From Geofilum rubicundum JCM 15548 (GTDB taxonomy: Bacteria > Bacteroidota > Bacteroidia > Bacteroidales > Marinilabiliaceae), in contig NZ_BAZW01000021.1 in assembly GCF_000974365.1 (NCBI RefSeq), forward strand, positions 1-64,000: a DNA stretch of 64,000 nt. The letters run 5' to 3'. The position numbers and the translations under genes are program-made. Every line of letters starts with the position of its first letter. Position 1 is the stretch's first letter. The notes under the pieces were generated by a model. It searched no databases. It was not told the origin of the DNA and saw only the letters and a program-made list of their open reading frames with translations. Of the stretch, positions 1 through 9,039 are shown piece after piece.

Positions 1-84
1 GGCTTTTGGACGCTAATACTTTCATATGTTATGGAAAATTGCGAATTTTGACAAGATGGATTGTTTTAATTAAAATATTAAGCA

Positions 85-714
85 ATGAAGCTGATACGAA
101 CCTTTATATTAACCCTGTTTGTTTTTTCTGCCCTATCGGCTTATGGCGATAAGCTGGCGCATCTTAGAAGTGCCAGAAAAATTGTCACCGTGGAATCTAT
201 AACTGCCCCCTACTATACCATTCAAGTGGTAGCTCTGAAAGAGCCCCCTGGTAATGCTGCGTTTTTCACGACATTGACACAGGCCAGAGAATTCATTTGT
301 ACCGATGGATTTGTCAGGTATACGATAGGCGAATATGACACATTTGGACAGGCAGCACGTGATTTGGAGGCACTTAAAGCTCAGGGGTTTTCTGATGTTT
401 TTGTGCTTAATACACGAAAAATCTCTTTAAAGAATTCGAATCAGACACTGGTTATCGATAAAAATGCGCAACCTGTTGCCGGAGTGGCGTATACCATACA
501 GGTGGCAGCCCTTCGGTACCCGGTATATGTCAGTGAATTTGAAGAATTTGAGGATGTTCAGGAATATTATATGCGGGATCGTATTTATCGATATTGTGTC
601 GGTAACTTTGATGGGGCAGTTGCTCTTGATGAGTTGTCAAAGGTACGGCAGAGCGGATATCCGGATGCCTTTTTGGTACCCGTTGAAAAGTATGCCTCCT
701 TTAAAATAGAATAA
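85..714 (+). CDS. Secreted protein with two SPOR-like repeats
   Basis: Predicted exported protein of 209 residues. Residues 1-21 form a signal peptide (short basic start, hydrophobic core, small residues at LSAYG). Two related units follow, about 44-108 and 135-205; each opens with Y-T-I-Q-V-x-A-L and continues through a Y-x-x-G-x-F/Y-D turn to an aromatic/hydrophobic V/F-L end. That is the pattern of the SPOR fold, which in known cases binds denuded peptidoglycan glycans. A role at the cell wall or in the periplasm is inference from the fold. The stop codon sits directly against the RNase P RNA. No partner gene is visible because the window begins just upstream. Confidence 0.7.
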   Translation: MKLIRTFILTLFVFSALSAYGDKLAHLRSARKIVTVESITAPYYTIQVVALKEPPGNAAFFTTLTQAREFICTDGFVRYTIGEYDTFGQAARDLEALKAQGFSDVFVLNTRKISLKNSNQTLVIDKNAQPVAGVAYTIQVAALRYPVYVSEFEEFEDVQEYYMRDRIYRYCVGNFDGAVALDELSKVRQSGYPDAFLVPVEKYASFKIE

Positions 715-715
715 A

Positions 716-1099
716 TTGTGCAGCAGGCCGGCCTGTCGTTGACTGCTTTTTTGCAGTCAGAGGAAAGTCCGGACAACACAGAGCACCACGCTTCCTAACG
801 GGAAGATGTCCGCAAGGGTATTGTAGCGTAACAGAGAACAACCGCCCTGCTTGTCGGGGTAAGGGTGAAAAGGTGGGGTAAGAGCCCACCGGTACTGTAG
901 GTGACTATGGTAGCCGTACGTAACGTGGGTTGCAAGACCATGTATATCCCGGTTCCCTCTGGGAGCAGGGTTGCTCGCCCTGTTGAAAACAGCCGGGAAG
1001 GGTAGGTCGCTAAAGGTTATAGGTGACTAAAACCTTAGATTAATGACAGGCGCCAAATTTATTTGGTACAGGATCCGGCTTACAGGCTTGCTGCTTCAA
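716..1099 (+). ncRNA. rnpB: RNase P RNA, bacterial class A
   Basis: Catalytic RNA of RNase P, which matures tRNA 5' ends. The sequence contains the conserved P4-region strings gaggaaagtccggaca (761-776) and acaggatccggcttac (about 1068-1083). The ends close by a P1 helix: gcagcaggcc at 720-729 pairs with ggcttgctgc at 1085-1094 with one G-U pair. Flanking aaattg and caattt may extend it. Internal P-helix features (gggtgaaaaggtg, gtaagagcccaccg) also fit. Exact 5' and 3' ends are estimated from P1. Confidence 0.95.
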
Positions 1100-1130
1100 T
1101 TTATTTTTTCTGCAAACCATTTTAATTCCC

Positions 1131-2450
1131 TTGATTGTGATTAGTGAGAAAGTAAAAGCCATACAAAAATTTATAGAGGAGGATATCTGGCGCATGCGCA
1201 AGGATAATACTTCCTCGCGACAGTTTTGGGTTATTCGGACTTTCCGCATTTTTGTTTTGGCCGTTAAGCGTTTTCTTATTGATGATTGTATGGTAAAGGC
1301 TTCAGCGCTTACCTATTACTCCTTGCTTTCAGTAGTTCCTGTTGTGGCTCTGGCTTTTGCCATTGCCAAGGGCTTTGGTTTTCGGGAAAGTCTGGAAGAG
1401 CAACTGCATAACCGTTTAACCGGTCACGAGGAAGTCGTACAATGGGTACAAGAATTTGCCTTGAGTTATTTGGATAATACCAAAGGGGGGATGATTGCCG
1501 GTGTGGGTGTAGTGATCCTTCTATTTAGTGTTATAAAGATTTTGAGTGATATAGAATCGTCATTCAACGACATTTGGGACATTAAAACAGCCCGTAGCAT
1601 GGTTCGCAAATTTAGCGACTATATTTCATTTATGTTGGTATCTACTGTTTTACTGGTAGTATCGTCCAGTTTTATGGTTTTTATCACCAATTCCATTGAT
1701 GTTTTTAATTTAGGAAAAATTGCCACGCCCATCATTGCCTGGGCCTCCCCATATCTTCTGATTTGGGTGGTGTTTACCATGATGTTTATGCTCATGCCCA
1801 ACACCAAAGTACACTTCACTTCTGCCTTATTTGGGGGCATGGTGGCAGGCACACTATTTCTTGTTGTCCAGTTTGCCTACATTACTTTTCAGGTGGGCAT
1901 GTCGAAATACAACGCTATTTACGGTAGCTTTGCTGCTTTGCCTTTGTTTTTAATATGGATGAACGTGTCATGGTTAATCGTTTTATTAGGCGCTGAGTTA
2001 TCCTATGCGCATCAAAATGAAAAAAGTTATGAGTTTGATGCAGATACGCAGACAATAAGTGATGACTATCGCCGATTGGTAAGTTTGTTGGTCGTAAAAT
2101 ATGTCGTAGGTTGTTTCAAAAATGAATGGCCTGCCCCCAGTTTATCTGATCTGTCGCTGAACCTTAAATTACCGATCCGTTTGGTGTCCGAGTTAATTCA
2201 TAAATTAAAGAATTCTGGCATTTTAGTGGAAGTTAATTTTGAGGATAATGAAAAGGAAGCGGGCTATGTTCCTGCTTTTGATATTGACAAAATGACCATT
2301 ACCTGCATTGTTCAGAAACTGGAGAAGTCCGGGGCATCTGATTTTCATTTTGAAGAAACGGCGGATTATAAGACCTTGCGTGGCATTTTGGATGAGTTTA
2401 ATAAAGTTCAGATTGAAATGCCGGCCAATAAACTGTTACGTGATTTGTAG
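1131..2450 (+). CDS. YihY/virulence factor BrkB family inner-membrane protein
   Basis: Integral membrane protein of about 439 residues. The first ~290 residues show the YihY family pattern: the A-L-T-Y-Y-S-L-L-S-V-V-P segment near residue 60, several hydrophobic helices, and the ending W-M-N-V-S-W-L-I-V-L-L-G-A-E-L-S-Y. A soluble C-terminal part (about 300-439) looks winged-helix-like, with short helices and a strand pair. The family was once called RNase BN but that activity belongs to another protein; its transport or envelope role is not settled. The start is uncertain: TTG at 1131 or GTG at 1137 lie close downstream of rnpB, and the first ATG (1194) would drop the first 21 residues. Confidence 0.85.
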   Translation: MIVISEKVKAIQKFIEEDIWRMRKDNTSSRQFWVIRTFRIFVLAVKRFLIDDCMVKASALTYYSLLSVVPVVALAFAIAKGFGFRESLEEQLHNRLTGHEEVVQWVQEFALSYLDNTKGGMIAGVGVVILLFSVIKILSDIESSFNDIWDIKTARSMVRKFSDYISFMLVSTVLLVVSSSFMVFITNSIDVFNLGKIATPIIAWASPYLLIWVVFTMMFMLMPNTKVHFTSALFGGMVAGTLFLVVQFAYITFQVGMSKYNAIYGSFAALPLFLIWMNVSWLIVLLGAELSYAHQNEKSYEFDADTQTISDDYRRLVSLLVVKYVVGCFKNEWPAPSLSDLSLNLKLPIRLVSELIHKLKNSGILVEVNFEDNEKEAGYVPAFDIDKMTITCIVQKLEKSGASDFHFEETADYKTLRGILDEFNKVQIEMPANKLLRDL

Positions 2451-2540
2451 ATGGAATTATCGACCTAAACACTTGGCACATTTTCTGATTTCAGGTCTTA
2501 TTTTTAATCGCTCGAAGTCAATAGGTGCATGATTTAGAAT

Positions 2541-2781
2541 TAAAAGGCAGCATTTTTTCGAAAAAAATGCTGCCTTATTATGGGAGCCGCACCAGTTGAG
2601 ACTAATTAAACTCCTAGAAAACAGGAATTTGAGTGCATCTCAATCGCGAAGATCCTCCGTATCTTTCGATATCCCCGAAGGGCGAGGCCTGTCCTTAAAA
2701 AAGATAGCTTACTCGGTATGTTATTAGTGTTGAGTTTAACAATCACTAGTAACTGATGCGGTTTCTTTTGTTTCAATGAAC
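2541..2781 (-). ncRNA. Candidate structured small RNA, rod-like, own promoter and terminator (6S-like?)
   Basis: No convincing ORF covers this stretch, but on the minus strand it is a complete transcription unit. A promoter lies at 2788-2818 and an intrinsic terminator at 2544-2577. The transcript of about 240 nt folds into a long rod. CCGCATCAGTT (2761-2751) pairs with AACTGGTGCGG (2597-2587) over 11 bp. Its one G-U pair would be a C-A mismatch in the opposite strand, which favours this strand. Then ACTA/TAGT (2750-2747 with 2604-2601) and TTAAACTC/GAGTTTAA (2739-2732 with 2613-2606) stack inside, and a further stem AGGACAGG/CCTGTTTT is possible. Such a rod with internal loops and about 200 nt length resembles 6S RNA, but I cannot confirm family membership. 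Confidence 0.6.
2544..2577 (-). terminator. Rho-independent terminator
   Basis: A perfect stem AAGGCAGCATTTTTT / AAAAAATGCTGCCTT with a tiny loop. The T-tract is better on the minus strand (CCTTTTAATT) than on the plus strand, so it most likely ends the minus-strand structured RNA; it may also stop readthrough from the YihY gene. Confidence 0.8.
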
Positions 2782-2787
2782 GTATAA

Positions 2788-2818
2788 CAAATATAGCATT
2801 TTGAAACGGGGTATGCAA
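2788..2818 (-). promoter_or_regulatory. Bacteroidota-type promoter of the structured RNA
   Basis: Read on the minus strand, TTG (2818-2816), a 20-nt spacer and TATATTTG (2795-2788) match the Bacteroidota sigma-factor consensus TTG-N19-21-TAnnTTTG. Start of transcription would fall near 2781, heading into the rod-like RNA and away from the DUF2179 gene whose stop is at 2850. Confidence 0.65.
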
Positions 2819-2849
2819 GCAAATTAACCGGATTGTGCCGGTCAAAATC

Positions 2850-3433
2850 CTACTTGCCTTTGCGCCAGGGGAAACTGCCATAGCCCCGCATGATGGAGCG
2901 GGTAGGGAACACGCCCTGACTGGCAAAACGGATGTCTTCTATGGTATAGAAGGCTCTGGGGTTGTATTCTTTAATGATATTGGCCACCAGCTTGTAATCG
3001 CTGCGTTTGATGACGCAGTATATAATATTCACCCTTGAACGGGTCCCCATGCGTCGGTGGCTGTTACGCCAAAGCCTTCGTTGGCCAGCCTTTTTATCAG
3101 AGCATCACCCTGTTCGTGGGTGATGATGCGCAGATTCACAAATCCCAAGGCCAATCTTTCTTCTATTATCAGACCCACATAATTTCCTACAGCAAATCCA
3201 GCAGAATAAGCAATATAATACATCCAGTAATCCAGATTTTGGATGATTTTACTCATGGCCAATAACCATATAAAAACTTCGAAGAAGCCTAAAATAGGTG
3301 CTAATATTTTAAATCCTTTGGACACAAATACAATACGCAGCGTACCAATGGTTACGTCAGAAACGCGCGCTAAAAAAATGAGAAGTGGGATAAATACCCA
3401 GGTAAACCAAAATCCTTCATATAAAAAATCCAT
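2850..3433 (-). pseudogene. DUF2179/UPF0316-type membrane protein, frameshifted
   Basis: The N-terminal frame (3433-3029) encodes three membrane helices and the pattern of the DUF5698/UPF0316 family, including ARVSDVTIGTLRIVFVSKG and IIEERLALG. It stops after G-P-V-Q-G. The C-terminal frame (to 2850) supplies the expected cytoplasmic DUF2179 domain: VNIIYCVIKR, then NPRAFYTIEDIRFASQGVFP. The two join if one base is added near the GGG at 3034-3032; the whole span is 3n+2 nt. The intact protein would be about 194 residues. Function of the family is unknown; DUF2179 resembles a small regulatory ligand-binding domain. Either a real disruption or a missing base in the sequence. Confidence 0.8.
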
Positions 3434-3573
3434 ATGCTGTTCTCTTTTTTGTCGGGGTTATGCAGGCTGTTTAATTACCTGCTGATTATTGGTCTTTTGA
3501 AGAATGCGTTAATATCACGAATAAGGTTTATCCAGATTTTTCGGGACCGTATTTGGCATTTTCCTAAAAAAGA

Positions 3574-3963
3574 CTATTTAAGGGATGCGTCAAAACTGTT
3601 TTTATTAATAATATAGCGGCTGTGAGCTCCAATGGCCAGTTCTTCATGATTTTCATTGAAAATGGCAATGTCAAAAAATAACTTTTTATTTTCAATATAT
3701 TTAAGATGGACGATGCACCGTACTTTGTGTCCTAAACCTACCGGTTTGAAATGCTTAATATTGATGGCTGTGCTGACCGTTTCTTCATCCTCTTTCAGGT
3801 AGGGGCCAATTAAATTGGCCACTGCTTTCTCTATAATCAGTATAAGGGAAGAGGTGGATAAGGCTTGTACGCTCGATGTTTCAAGTGTACTGGCCAAATC
3901 TTCGGGCTCCACACGCTTCTCTAAGGTTAAACGAAGTCCTTCTTCCAGGAGATTGGTAGTCAT
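3574..3963 (-). CDS. Thioesterase-family (hotdog fold) protein
   Basis: A 129-residue single hotdog-fold protein of the thioesterase superfamily, closest in look to the fluoroacetyl-CoA thioesterase (FlK)-like group. It has the long central helix beginning near STSSLILIIEKAVANLI (about 36-52), then strands with V-S-T-A-I-N-I-K-H-F-K-P-V-G-L-G-H-K-V (about 64-82), a typical acyl-binding segment. Substrate is likely a short or branched acyl-CoA, but this cannot be read from sequence. It lies alone between RF3 and the DUF2179 gene on the same strand. Confidence 0.8.
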   Translation of the reverse strand: MTTNLLEEGLRLTLEKRVEPEDLASTLETSSVQALSTSSLILIIEKAVANLIGPYLKEDEETVSTAINIKHFKPVGLGHKVRCIVHLKYIENKKLFFDIAIFNENHEELAIGAHSRYIINKNSFDASLK

Positions 3964-4000
3964 TTTTACGCTGGTTTCTTGTATTTAATTTAATAGAAGC

Positions 4001-4022
4001 ATCAGCCGCTCATGCGGCTGAT
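4001..4022 (-). terminator. Hairpin downstream of prfC
   Basis: ATCAGCCGC-tcat-GCGGCTGAT is a 9-bp perfect stem with a 4-nt loop between prfC and the thioesterase gene. The following minus-strand sequence (gcttctatt) is only moderately T-rich, so terminator strength is uncertain. Confidence 0.6.
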
Positions 4023-4089
4023 TTATTCATTAATCAAAGTTAAATGAAATGTCAATAATAACCAACAGGGAGGCCGGACTATCGAAGCA

Positions 4090-5667
4090 TTAGAATTCGG
4101 AGGTGAAATGAAATTTTATGTTTTTAAAACTTTCCTGTGCCATTTGAAGCATGTAGGAAGAGTCTGCCAAAAAAACATCTCTGCCATGCTTGTCTTTAGC
4201 CATAAACTGCGTTTTCCGCTTTTTAAAGTCATCCAGCTGTTTGGGGTCATCCGACTGAATCCAGCAGGCCTTGTACAAATGAATGGGTTCATAGCGACAG
4301 GAGGCTCCGTATTCATGCAACAAACGGTATTGGATCACCTCAAACTGCAGGGCACCTACTGTGCCAATAATTTTTCGTCCATTGAACTGGTTGGTAAAAA
4401 GCTGTGCCACACCTTCATCCATCAGTTGGTCGATCCCCTTGGCCAACTGCTTCGATTTCATAGGGTCGGCATTTTCAATGTATTGAAACAGCTCAGGCGA
4501 AAAGCTTGGTAACCCTTTAAAATTAAGGACTTCGCCTTCAGAAATGGAATCTCCGATTTTGAAATTACCGGAATCGGGTATGCCTACGATATCTCCCGGA
4601 AAAGCCTCATCAATAATGGACTTCTTTTCGGCCATGAAGGCGGTGGGACTGCTGAATTTCATTTGCTTGCCCAAACGGACATGCAAGTAATTGGTGTTAC
4701 GCTGAAAATGACCAGAACATATTTTTACGAAGGCCAAACGGTTGCGGTGATTGGGATCCATGTTGGCATGAATCTTAAATACAAATCCGGAGAATTTGTT
4801 TTCATCGGGTTCAACCTCACGTGTTTCGGTTTTTGATGGCAACGGCGACGGAGCTATTTGAAGGAAGGCGTGTAACAATTCCTGAACCCCGAAATTATTA
4901 AGCGCACTCCCAAAAAATACGGGAGCCAGTTTTCCTTTCAGGTACTCCTCATGGTCAAATGCGGGATAGACACCTTGTACCAATTCGATGTCTTCACGCA
5001 GCGTTGCTGCTGCTCTTGGAGAAACATAGTCATCCAATTTCGAATCCTGGATGTCTTTGAATTCAATGCCTTGCTCAAGCGTCTGCTTGTTGGGTGTGAA
5101 CAGGTACAGGTTTTCTTCGAATATATTGTAAACGCCACGGAACTCCGTACCATTGCCAATGGGCCAGGCCAGGGGACGCACCCCAATTTTTAGTTCTTCT
5201 TCAATTTCGTCCAGAATTTCGAAGGCATCGCGACCCGGCCGGTCCAGTTTGTTGACAAAAACCATCACCGGCGTGTTGCGCATGCGACAAACCTCCATGA
5301 GTTTTCGGGTTTGACTTTCCACACCTTTGGCAGCATCAATCACAATAATAACACTGTCAACGGCTGTTAATGTCCGATAGGTGTCTTCAGCAAAATCCTG
5401 GTGACCGGGTGTGTCCAGAATGTTGACTTTATAACCTTTGTAATCAAAACCCATGACAGAAGTAGCCACTGAAATTCCCCTTTGCTTTTCAATTTCCATG
5501 AAGTCGGAGGTGGCCGTTTTTTTTATTTTATTGGATTTAACAGCTCCTGCTACATGAATGGCACCACCAAATAAAAGTAGTTTTTCAGTGAGGGTTGTTT
5601 TTCCGGCATCGGGGTGACTAATAATTCCAAAAGTGCGTCTTCTTTTTATTTCTTCTTTGAATGTCAT
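4090..5667 (-). CDS. prfC: Peptide chain release factor 3 (GTPase)
   Basis: RF3 is a translational GTPase that removes RF1/RF2 from the ribosome after termination. Visible motifs: G1 [13 protein letters not shown], the switch region [16 protein letters not shown]3 [15 protein letters not shown]4 NKLDRPGRD, then the domain II/III sequence through the C-terminal KFHFTSEF. Length of 525 residues is normal. The frame is open back to a TTG at 5691, but ATG at 5667 with an upstream aaagaaag is the better start, giving [14 protein letters not shown]. It is transcribed away from the PHP phosphatase gene, with about 113 bp between the two starts. Confidence 0.96.
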   Translation of the reverse strand: MTFKEEIKRRRTFGIISHPDAGKTTLTEKLLLFGGAIHVAGAVKSNKIKKTATSDFMEIEKQRGISVATSVMGFDYKGYKVNILDTPGHQDFAEDTYRTLTAVDSVIIVIDAAKGVESQTRKLMEVCRMRNTPVMVFVNKLDRPGRDAFEILDEIEEELKIGVRPLAWPIGNGTEFRGVYNIFEENLYLFTPNKQTLEQGIEFKDIQDSKLDDYVSPRAAATLREDIELVQGVYPAFDHEEYLKGKLAPVFFGSALNNFGVQELLHAFLQIAPSPLPSKTETREVEPDENKFSGFVFKIHANMDPNHRNRLAFVKICSGHFQRNTNYLHVRLGKQMKFSSPTAFMAEKKSIIDEAFPGDIVGIPDSGNFKIGDSISEGEVLNFKGLPSFSPELFQYIENADPMKSKQLAKGIDQLMDEGVAQLFTNQFNGRKIIGTVGALQFEVIQYRLLHEYGASCRYEPIHLYKACWIQSDDPKQLDDFKKRKTQFMAKDKHGRDVFLADSSYMLQMAQESFKNIKFHFTSEF

Positions 5668-5743
5668 GTGGTCTTTCTTTTGAAGTGGCAAAAATAGTCA
5701 AATTCTATGGTTCTGTTGTTTTTTTATTCATCCGATTTTGTCT

Positions 5744-5751
5744 TACTTTTG
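5744..5751 (+). promoter_or_regulatory. Candidate -7 element upstream of the PHP phosphatase gene
   Basis: TACTTTTG fits TAnnTTTG and lies 30 bp before the start codon of the PHP gene. No well-spaced TTG -33 element is seen, so this is weak. Confidence 0.35.
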
Positions 5752-5780
5752 AATAGAATACATGCAAAACAGACGAAGGT

Positions 5781-6641
5781 ATGAGTTGGAGTAATTATCA
5801 TGGTCATTGCTACTATTGCGATGGAAAGGAAGTGCCTGAGGCCTATGTAAAAGAGGCCCTGAAACAGCAAATGCGGGTCATTGGATTTTCGTGTCATGCA
5901 CCCTTGCCATTTGAAACGGGGTGGACGATGCCGGCCGACAAATTGGACGATTATTTGACAGAAATAGATCAGGTTACGCGGAATGCCCCGCAGGGCTTGA
6001 CGGTTCTTAAATCTTTAGAGGTGGATTTTATTCCCGGTATTATGGGTCCCAACCACCCCGACATTCAGGCTTTGGGCCTCGATTATGTGGTTGGTTCGGT
6101 ACATTATGTCGACCGGCTTCCCAACGGCAACCACTGGTCAATTGACAACAGTAACAGCGAGTTTGCAGAAGGTATCCAGGAAATATTTAAAGGGGATGTT
6201 CAGTTGGCCATCCAAAGATATTTTGAACTTCAGCGCCAAATGTTGATGGAGGGAAGTCCGGATATTTTAGGTCATTGTGATAAGATTCGCATGCACAATT
6301 TGGTGCACCCTCATTTTAGTGAGACCGATGAATGGTACATCCGGGAGGTTCATGACCTTTTAAAATTGGCGGCCGAAAAGCAGGTTGTTGTTGAAATCAA
6401 TACCAAGTATTTTACACGCAAAGGCATCTTTTTTCCGTCGCAGGACCATTTCAAATACATGTTTGATAATGGCGTTCGCGTCACCATTAACAGCGATGCA
6501 CACCGTCCGGAAGCCTTATTATCAGGTTTTGCGGAAGTTGCTGAGCTCCTGTTAAAGGCTGGCTTTACCCATTTATGGGAATGGGATGGAGACCAGTTTT
6601 CCCCTCATTCTTTTAGTGAAGAGGGGATAAACTGGTCTTGA
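5781..6641 (+). CDS. PHP-domain histidinol-phosphatase-like phosphoesterase
   Basis: A 286-residue PHP-fold metal-dependent phosphatase of the HisK/HisJ type, which in histidine synthesis converts histidinol phosphate to histidinol. Metal-binding motifs are in family order: NYHGHCYYCDG (6-16), GFSCHAP (36-42), the E of SLEVDFIPG, VVGSVHYVD, LGHCDKIR and near the end INSDAHRPE. There is no histidine operon around it, so the substrate could differ. It stands alone between prfC (opposite strand) and the biotin carrier gene (convergent). Confidence 0.85.
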   Translation: MSWSNYHGHCYYCDGKEVPEAYVKEALKQQMRVIGFSCHAPLPFETGWTMPADKLDDYLTEIDQVTRNAPQGLTVLKSLEVDFIPGIMGPNHPDIQALGLDYVVGSVHYVDRLPNGNHWSIDNSNSEFAEGIQEIFKGDVQLAIQRYFELQRQMLMEGSPDILGHCDKIRMHNLVHPHFSETDEWYIREVHDLLKLAAEKQVVVEINTKYFTRKGIFFPSQDHFKYMFDNGVRVTINSDAHRPEALLSGFAEVAELLLKAGFTHLWEWDGDQFSPHSFSEEGINWS

Positions 6642-6661
6642 TGGTATTTTTGAAGAGGGGC

Positions 6662-7165
6662 TTAAACTTTTATATCAATCATTAATTGTCCGTCCTTTAC
6701 CAAATCATCTTCTTTTACGGCTACCTTGGTCACAGTGCCCTTTCCTTCGCTTTTTATTTCGTTCTCCATTTTCATGGCCGAAAGGACTATCAACGGCGTG
6801 CCCGCTTCAACCGTGTCACCCACTTTTACTTTTACTCTGACGATTTTGCCGGGCATGGGGGATTTTATTAACTGGTGCGCCTCTTTTTTCACTTTCCCGT
6901 TCGGACTAAATGCGACAGCCGGAAGAACGTCAATGTTGAACGAATTATAGAGGGTATTGACCTTGTAATTGCCTGGCTGGTCGCTGGCAATCATTTCCAT
7001 ATTGATACTGTTTCCGTTGTTTAAAATGGAGTAAACGCCTTCTTCGACTTTTACCACATCCAATTCGTAGGTCTTTTCTCCAACGGAGACGGTAAAAATA
7101 TCTCCCTCCTTTTTAAGAACTTTGATGGATTTTTCTTTATTCCCTGATTTTACATGCATTTTCAT
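6662..7165 (-). CDS. Biotin carboxyl carrier protein (acetyl/propionyl-CoA carboxylase type)
   Basis: Carries biotin between the carboxylase and carboxyltransferase half-reactions. The C-terminal biotinyl domain starts at SPMPGKIVRVKVKVGD and holds the biotinylation motif AMKMENE, the second K being modified. The N-terminal ~90 residues are a beta-rich spacer ending in a hydrophobic/proline stretch. The frame is open to a GTG at 7192; ATG at 7165 (or 7159) is the likelier start. It follows the biotin carboxylase gene on the same strand with about 130 nt between. No carboxyltransferase gene is adjacent, so that subunit must be encoded elsewhere. Confidence 0.88.
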   Translation of the reverse strand: MKMHVKSGNKEKSIKVLKKEGDIFTVSVGEKTYELDVVKVEEGVYSILNNGNSINMEMIASDQPGNYKVNTLYNSFNIDVLPAVAFSPNGKVKKEAHQLIKSPMPGKIVRVKVKVGDTVEAGTPLIVLSAMKMENEIKSEGKGTVTKVAVKEDDLVKDGQLMIDIKV

Positions 7166-7294
7166 GTGTTTATATTTTGTTTTATTTGCCACATGGAACT
7201 CGCCAGATAGTCATTATCCTGTGTGTGGAAGGCTGACTTCTGGCTCGTTTCATCTGTAATAAAATTGAGTTTTTCTTCAAATTTGGCGCTGATC

Positions 7295-8806
7295 TTAATA
7301 AGGATTGTGTCGGAATAAACGACCAAAGTTTTTCCAGTTAGAGCCACCCGGGCTTTGTTTCTTGGTGAAATCCATGCGCTTATTTTGTTGATTCTGATAA
7401 TCCAGATAGGCCATGATCATGGCAATGTCTTCGCTCTCCTCGTCGCTTGTATCCGGTTTGGTTAATTCATCAATATGGTCATCAATGAAATGGGTGTTGT
7501 AATTGCCATCCACAAAGGGTTGGGCTTGCATGATGCTTTGAACAAAGGATATATTGGTTTTAACACCGGTTATTTTGTATTCGTAAAGCGCCCGTTTCAT
7601 GCGCTCTATGGCGTCAGCGCGGGTAGGCGCCCATACAATGAGTTTGGAAATGAGCGGATCGTAATACATGGGTATTTCAAAACCTTCATAAACGTAGCCA
7701 TCCGTCCGAACACCTAAGCCAAGTGGTTCCGTTATGTGGCGTATTAAGCCCGGACTGGGGTTAAAATTATTGACCGGATCCTCGGCATAGATGCGGGCCT
7801 CAATGGCATGTCCGCGTTGAATAATCTCATTTTGAGACATTTCTAAGGGTTCGTTATTGGCTACTTTTATTTGTGCCTTTACGATATCTATGCCCGTCAC
7901 CCGCTCGGTTATGGGGTGTTCTACCTGCAGGCGGGTGTTCATTTCAAGGAAGTAGAAATTTCGGTCTTTGTCGACCAGAAATTCAACCGTTCCTGCCCCT
8001 GAGTAGTTGACAGATTTGGCTGCTGCGATGGCTTGTTCGGCCATGGCAGCCCGTAGTTCAGGGGTTATGAATGGGGAAGGGGTTTCTTCAACCACTTTTT
8101 GATGGCGGCGCTGCACCGAGCATTCTCTTTCAAAGAGGTGCACCACATGGCCATGGTTATCAGCCATGATCTGAAATTCTATATGGTGGGGCTCCAGCAG
8201 ATATTTCTCCATATACACGGCCTCGTTTCCAAAAGCAGTACGCGCCTCTGATTTAGCCCGCAGGAGCGAGGGAATTAAATCCTCTTCCGATTTCACCAGG
8301 CGCATGCCTTTGCCACCACCACCGGCAGAGGCCTTTAACATCACGGGGTAGCCAATTTCACGCGCCAATTTTTTTATGTCTTCATCCGCTTCGGGGAGTT
8401 CATCTGTTCCGGGTACAATAGTGACGCCGGCTTTTTTCATCAGTGACCGGGCCGTCATTTTATCGCCCATGGCTGTTATGGCTTCAGCGGAGGGCCCAAT
8501 AAATATCAGTCCCGCCTGAAGAATGCGATTCGCAAAATCGGTGTTTTCCGATAAGAAACCGTAGCCCGGATGAATGGCATCTGCTTTGCTCTTTTTGGCG
8601 ATGGATATTATCTTATCTATATTTAAATAACTTTCGGAAGAAGGGGCAGGGCCCAGCCGATAGGCCTCGTCGGCATATCTAACATGCATAGATGTGCGGT
8701 CGGCGTCTGAATAAACCGCCACACTTCTAATGCCCATTTCACGACAGGAGCGGACGATTCTAACAGCAATTTCGCCACGGTTGGCTACCAATACTTTTTT
8801 TATCAT
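7295..8806 (-). CDS. accC: Biotin carboxylase subunit of an acyl-CoA carboxylase
   Basis: ATP-dependent carboxylation of biotin. The 503-residue protein shows the family order: KKVLVANRGEIAVRIVRSCRE at the N-terminus, HPGYGFLSEN, the glycine-rich ATP-grasp loop KASAGGGGKGMR, the RECSVQRRHQKVVEE segment, the metal-binding EMNTRLQVEHPITE, and EARIYAEDP in the C-terminal domain. A short extra tail after residue 450 (acidic then basic) is also seen in propionyl-CoA carboxylase-type subunits of Bacteroidota. It is first in a two-gene unit with the biotin carrier gene. Whether the enzyme acts on acetyl-, propionyl- or another acyl-CoA depends on the missing carboxyltransferase. Confidence 0.92.
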   Translation of the reverse strand: MIKKVLVANRGEIAVRIVRSCREMGIRSVAVYSDADRTSMHVRYADEAYRLGPAPSSESYLNIDKIISIAKKSKADAIHPGYGFLSENTDFANRILQAGLIFIGPSAEAITAMGDKMTARSLMKKAGVTIVPGTDELPEADEDIKKLAREIGYPVMLKASAGGGGKGMRLVKSEEDLIPSLLRAKSEARTAFGNEAVYMEKYLLEPHHIEFQIMADNHGHVVHLFERECSVQRRHQKVVEETPSPFITPELRAAMAEQAIAAAKSVNYSGAGTVEFLVDKDRNFYFLEMNTRLQVEHPITERVTGIDIVKAQIKVANNEPLEMSQNEIIQRGHAIEARIYAEDPVNNFNPSPGLIRHITEPLGLGVRTDGYVYEGFEIPMYYDPLISKLIVWAPTRADAIERMKRALYEYKITGVKTNISFVQSIMQAQPFVDGNYNTHFIDDHIDELTKPDTSDEESEDIAMIMAYLDYQNQQNKRMDFTKKQSPGGSNWKNFGRLFRHNPY

Positions 8807-8980
8807 AATTCTCGTTTTACCTGGTAATGATCTAGTTTATTGAACCATTTGATTGGTCAGGGAAAAAGTGCAAAATTTGTTAATAAAAATGATTGATTTC
8901 TAAAATCTTCTAGTAAACAGCCAGATTAGAAAGTTGTTTAATTAGAATGGTTCCAAATTGTGGATTTTGGTCCGGAGATG

Positions 8981-9013
8981 TTGAACCTTTGGTCGCTTAA
9001 ACCCTTATATTTG
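8981..9013 (+). promoter_or_regulatory. Candidate ferritin promoter
   Basis: TATATTTG at 9006-9013 is a perfect TAnnTTTG -7 element 27 bp before the ferritin ATG, with a TTG at 8981-8983 as a possible -33 (22-nt spacer). The rest of the 233-bp gap back to accC shows no ORF. Confidence 0.55.
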
Positions 9014-9039
9014 GTACATAAAACTAAAAAAGTATCGTT

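Noticed and set aside
3029-3034. TGA in the DUF2179 gene as a selenocysteine codon, given the selenium-type genes at 16.5-18 kb
   Set aside because: Reading through TGA does not enter the frame that carries the rest of the domain; a one-base shift does.
7162-7347. 61-codon minus-strand frame between accC and the biotin carrier gene, ending in ATGA overlap
   Set aside because: Its only ATG lies inside accC in another frame, no ribosome-binding site is seen and the sequence looks like no protein family.
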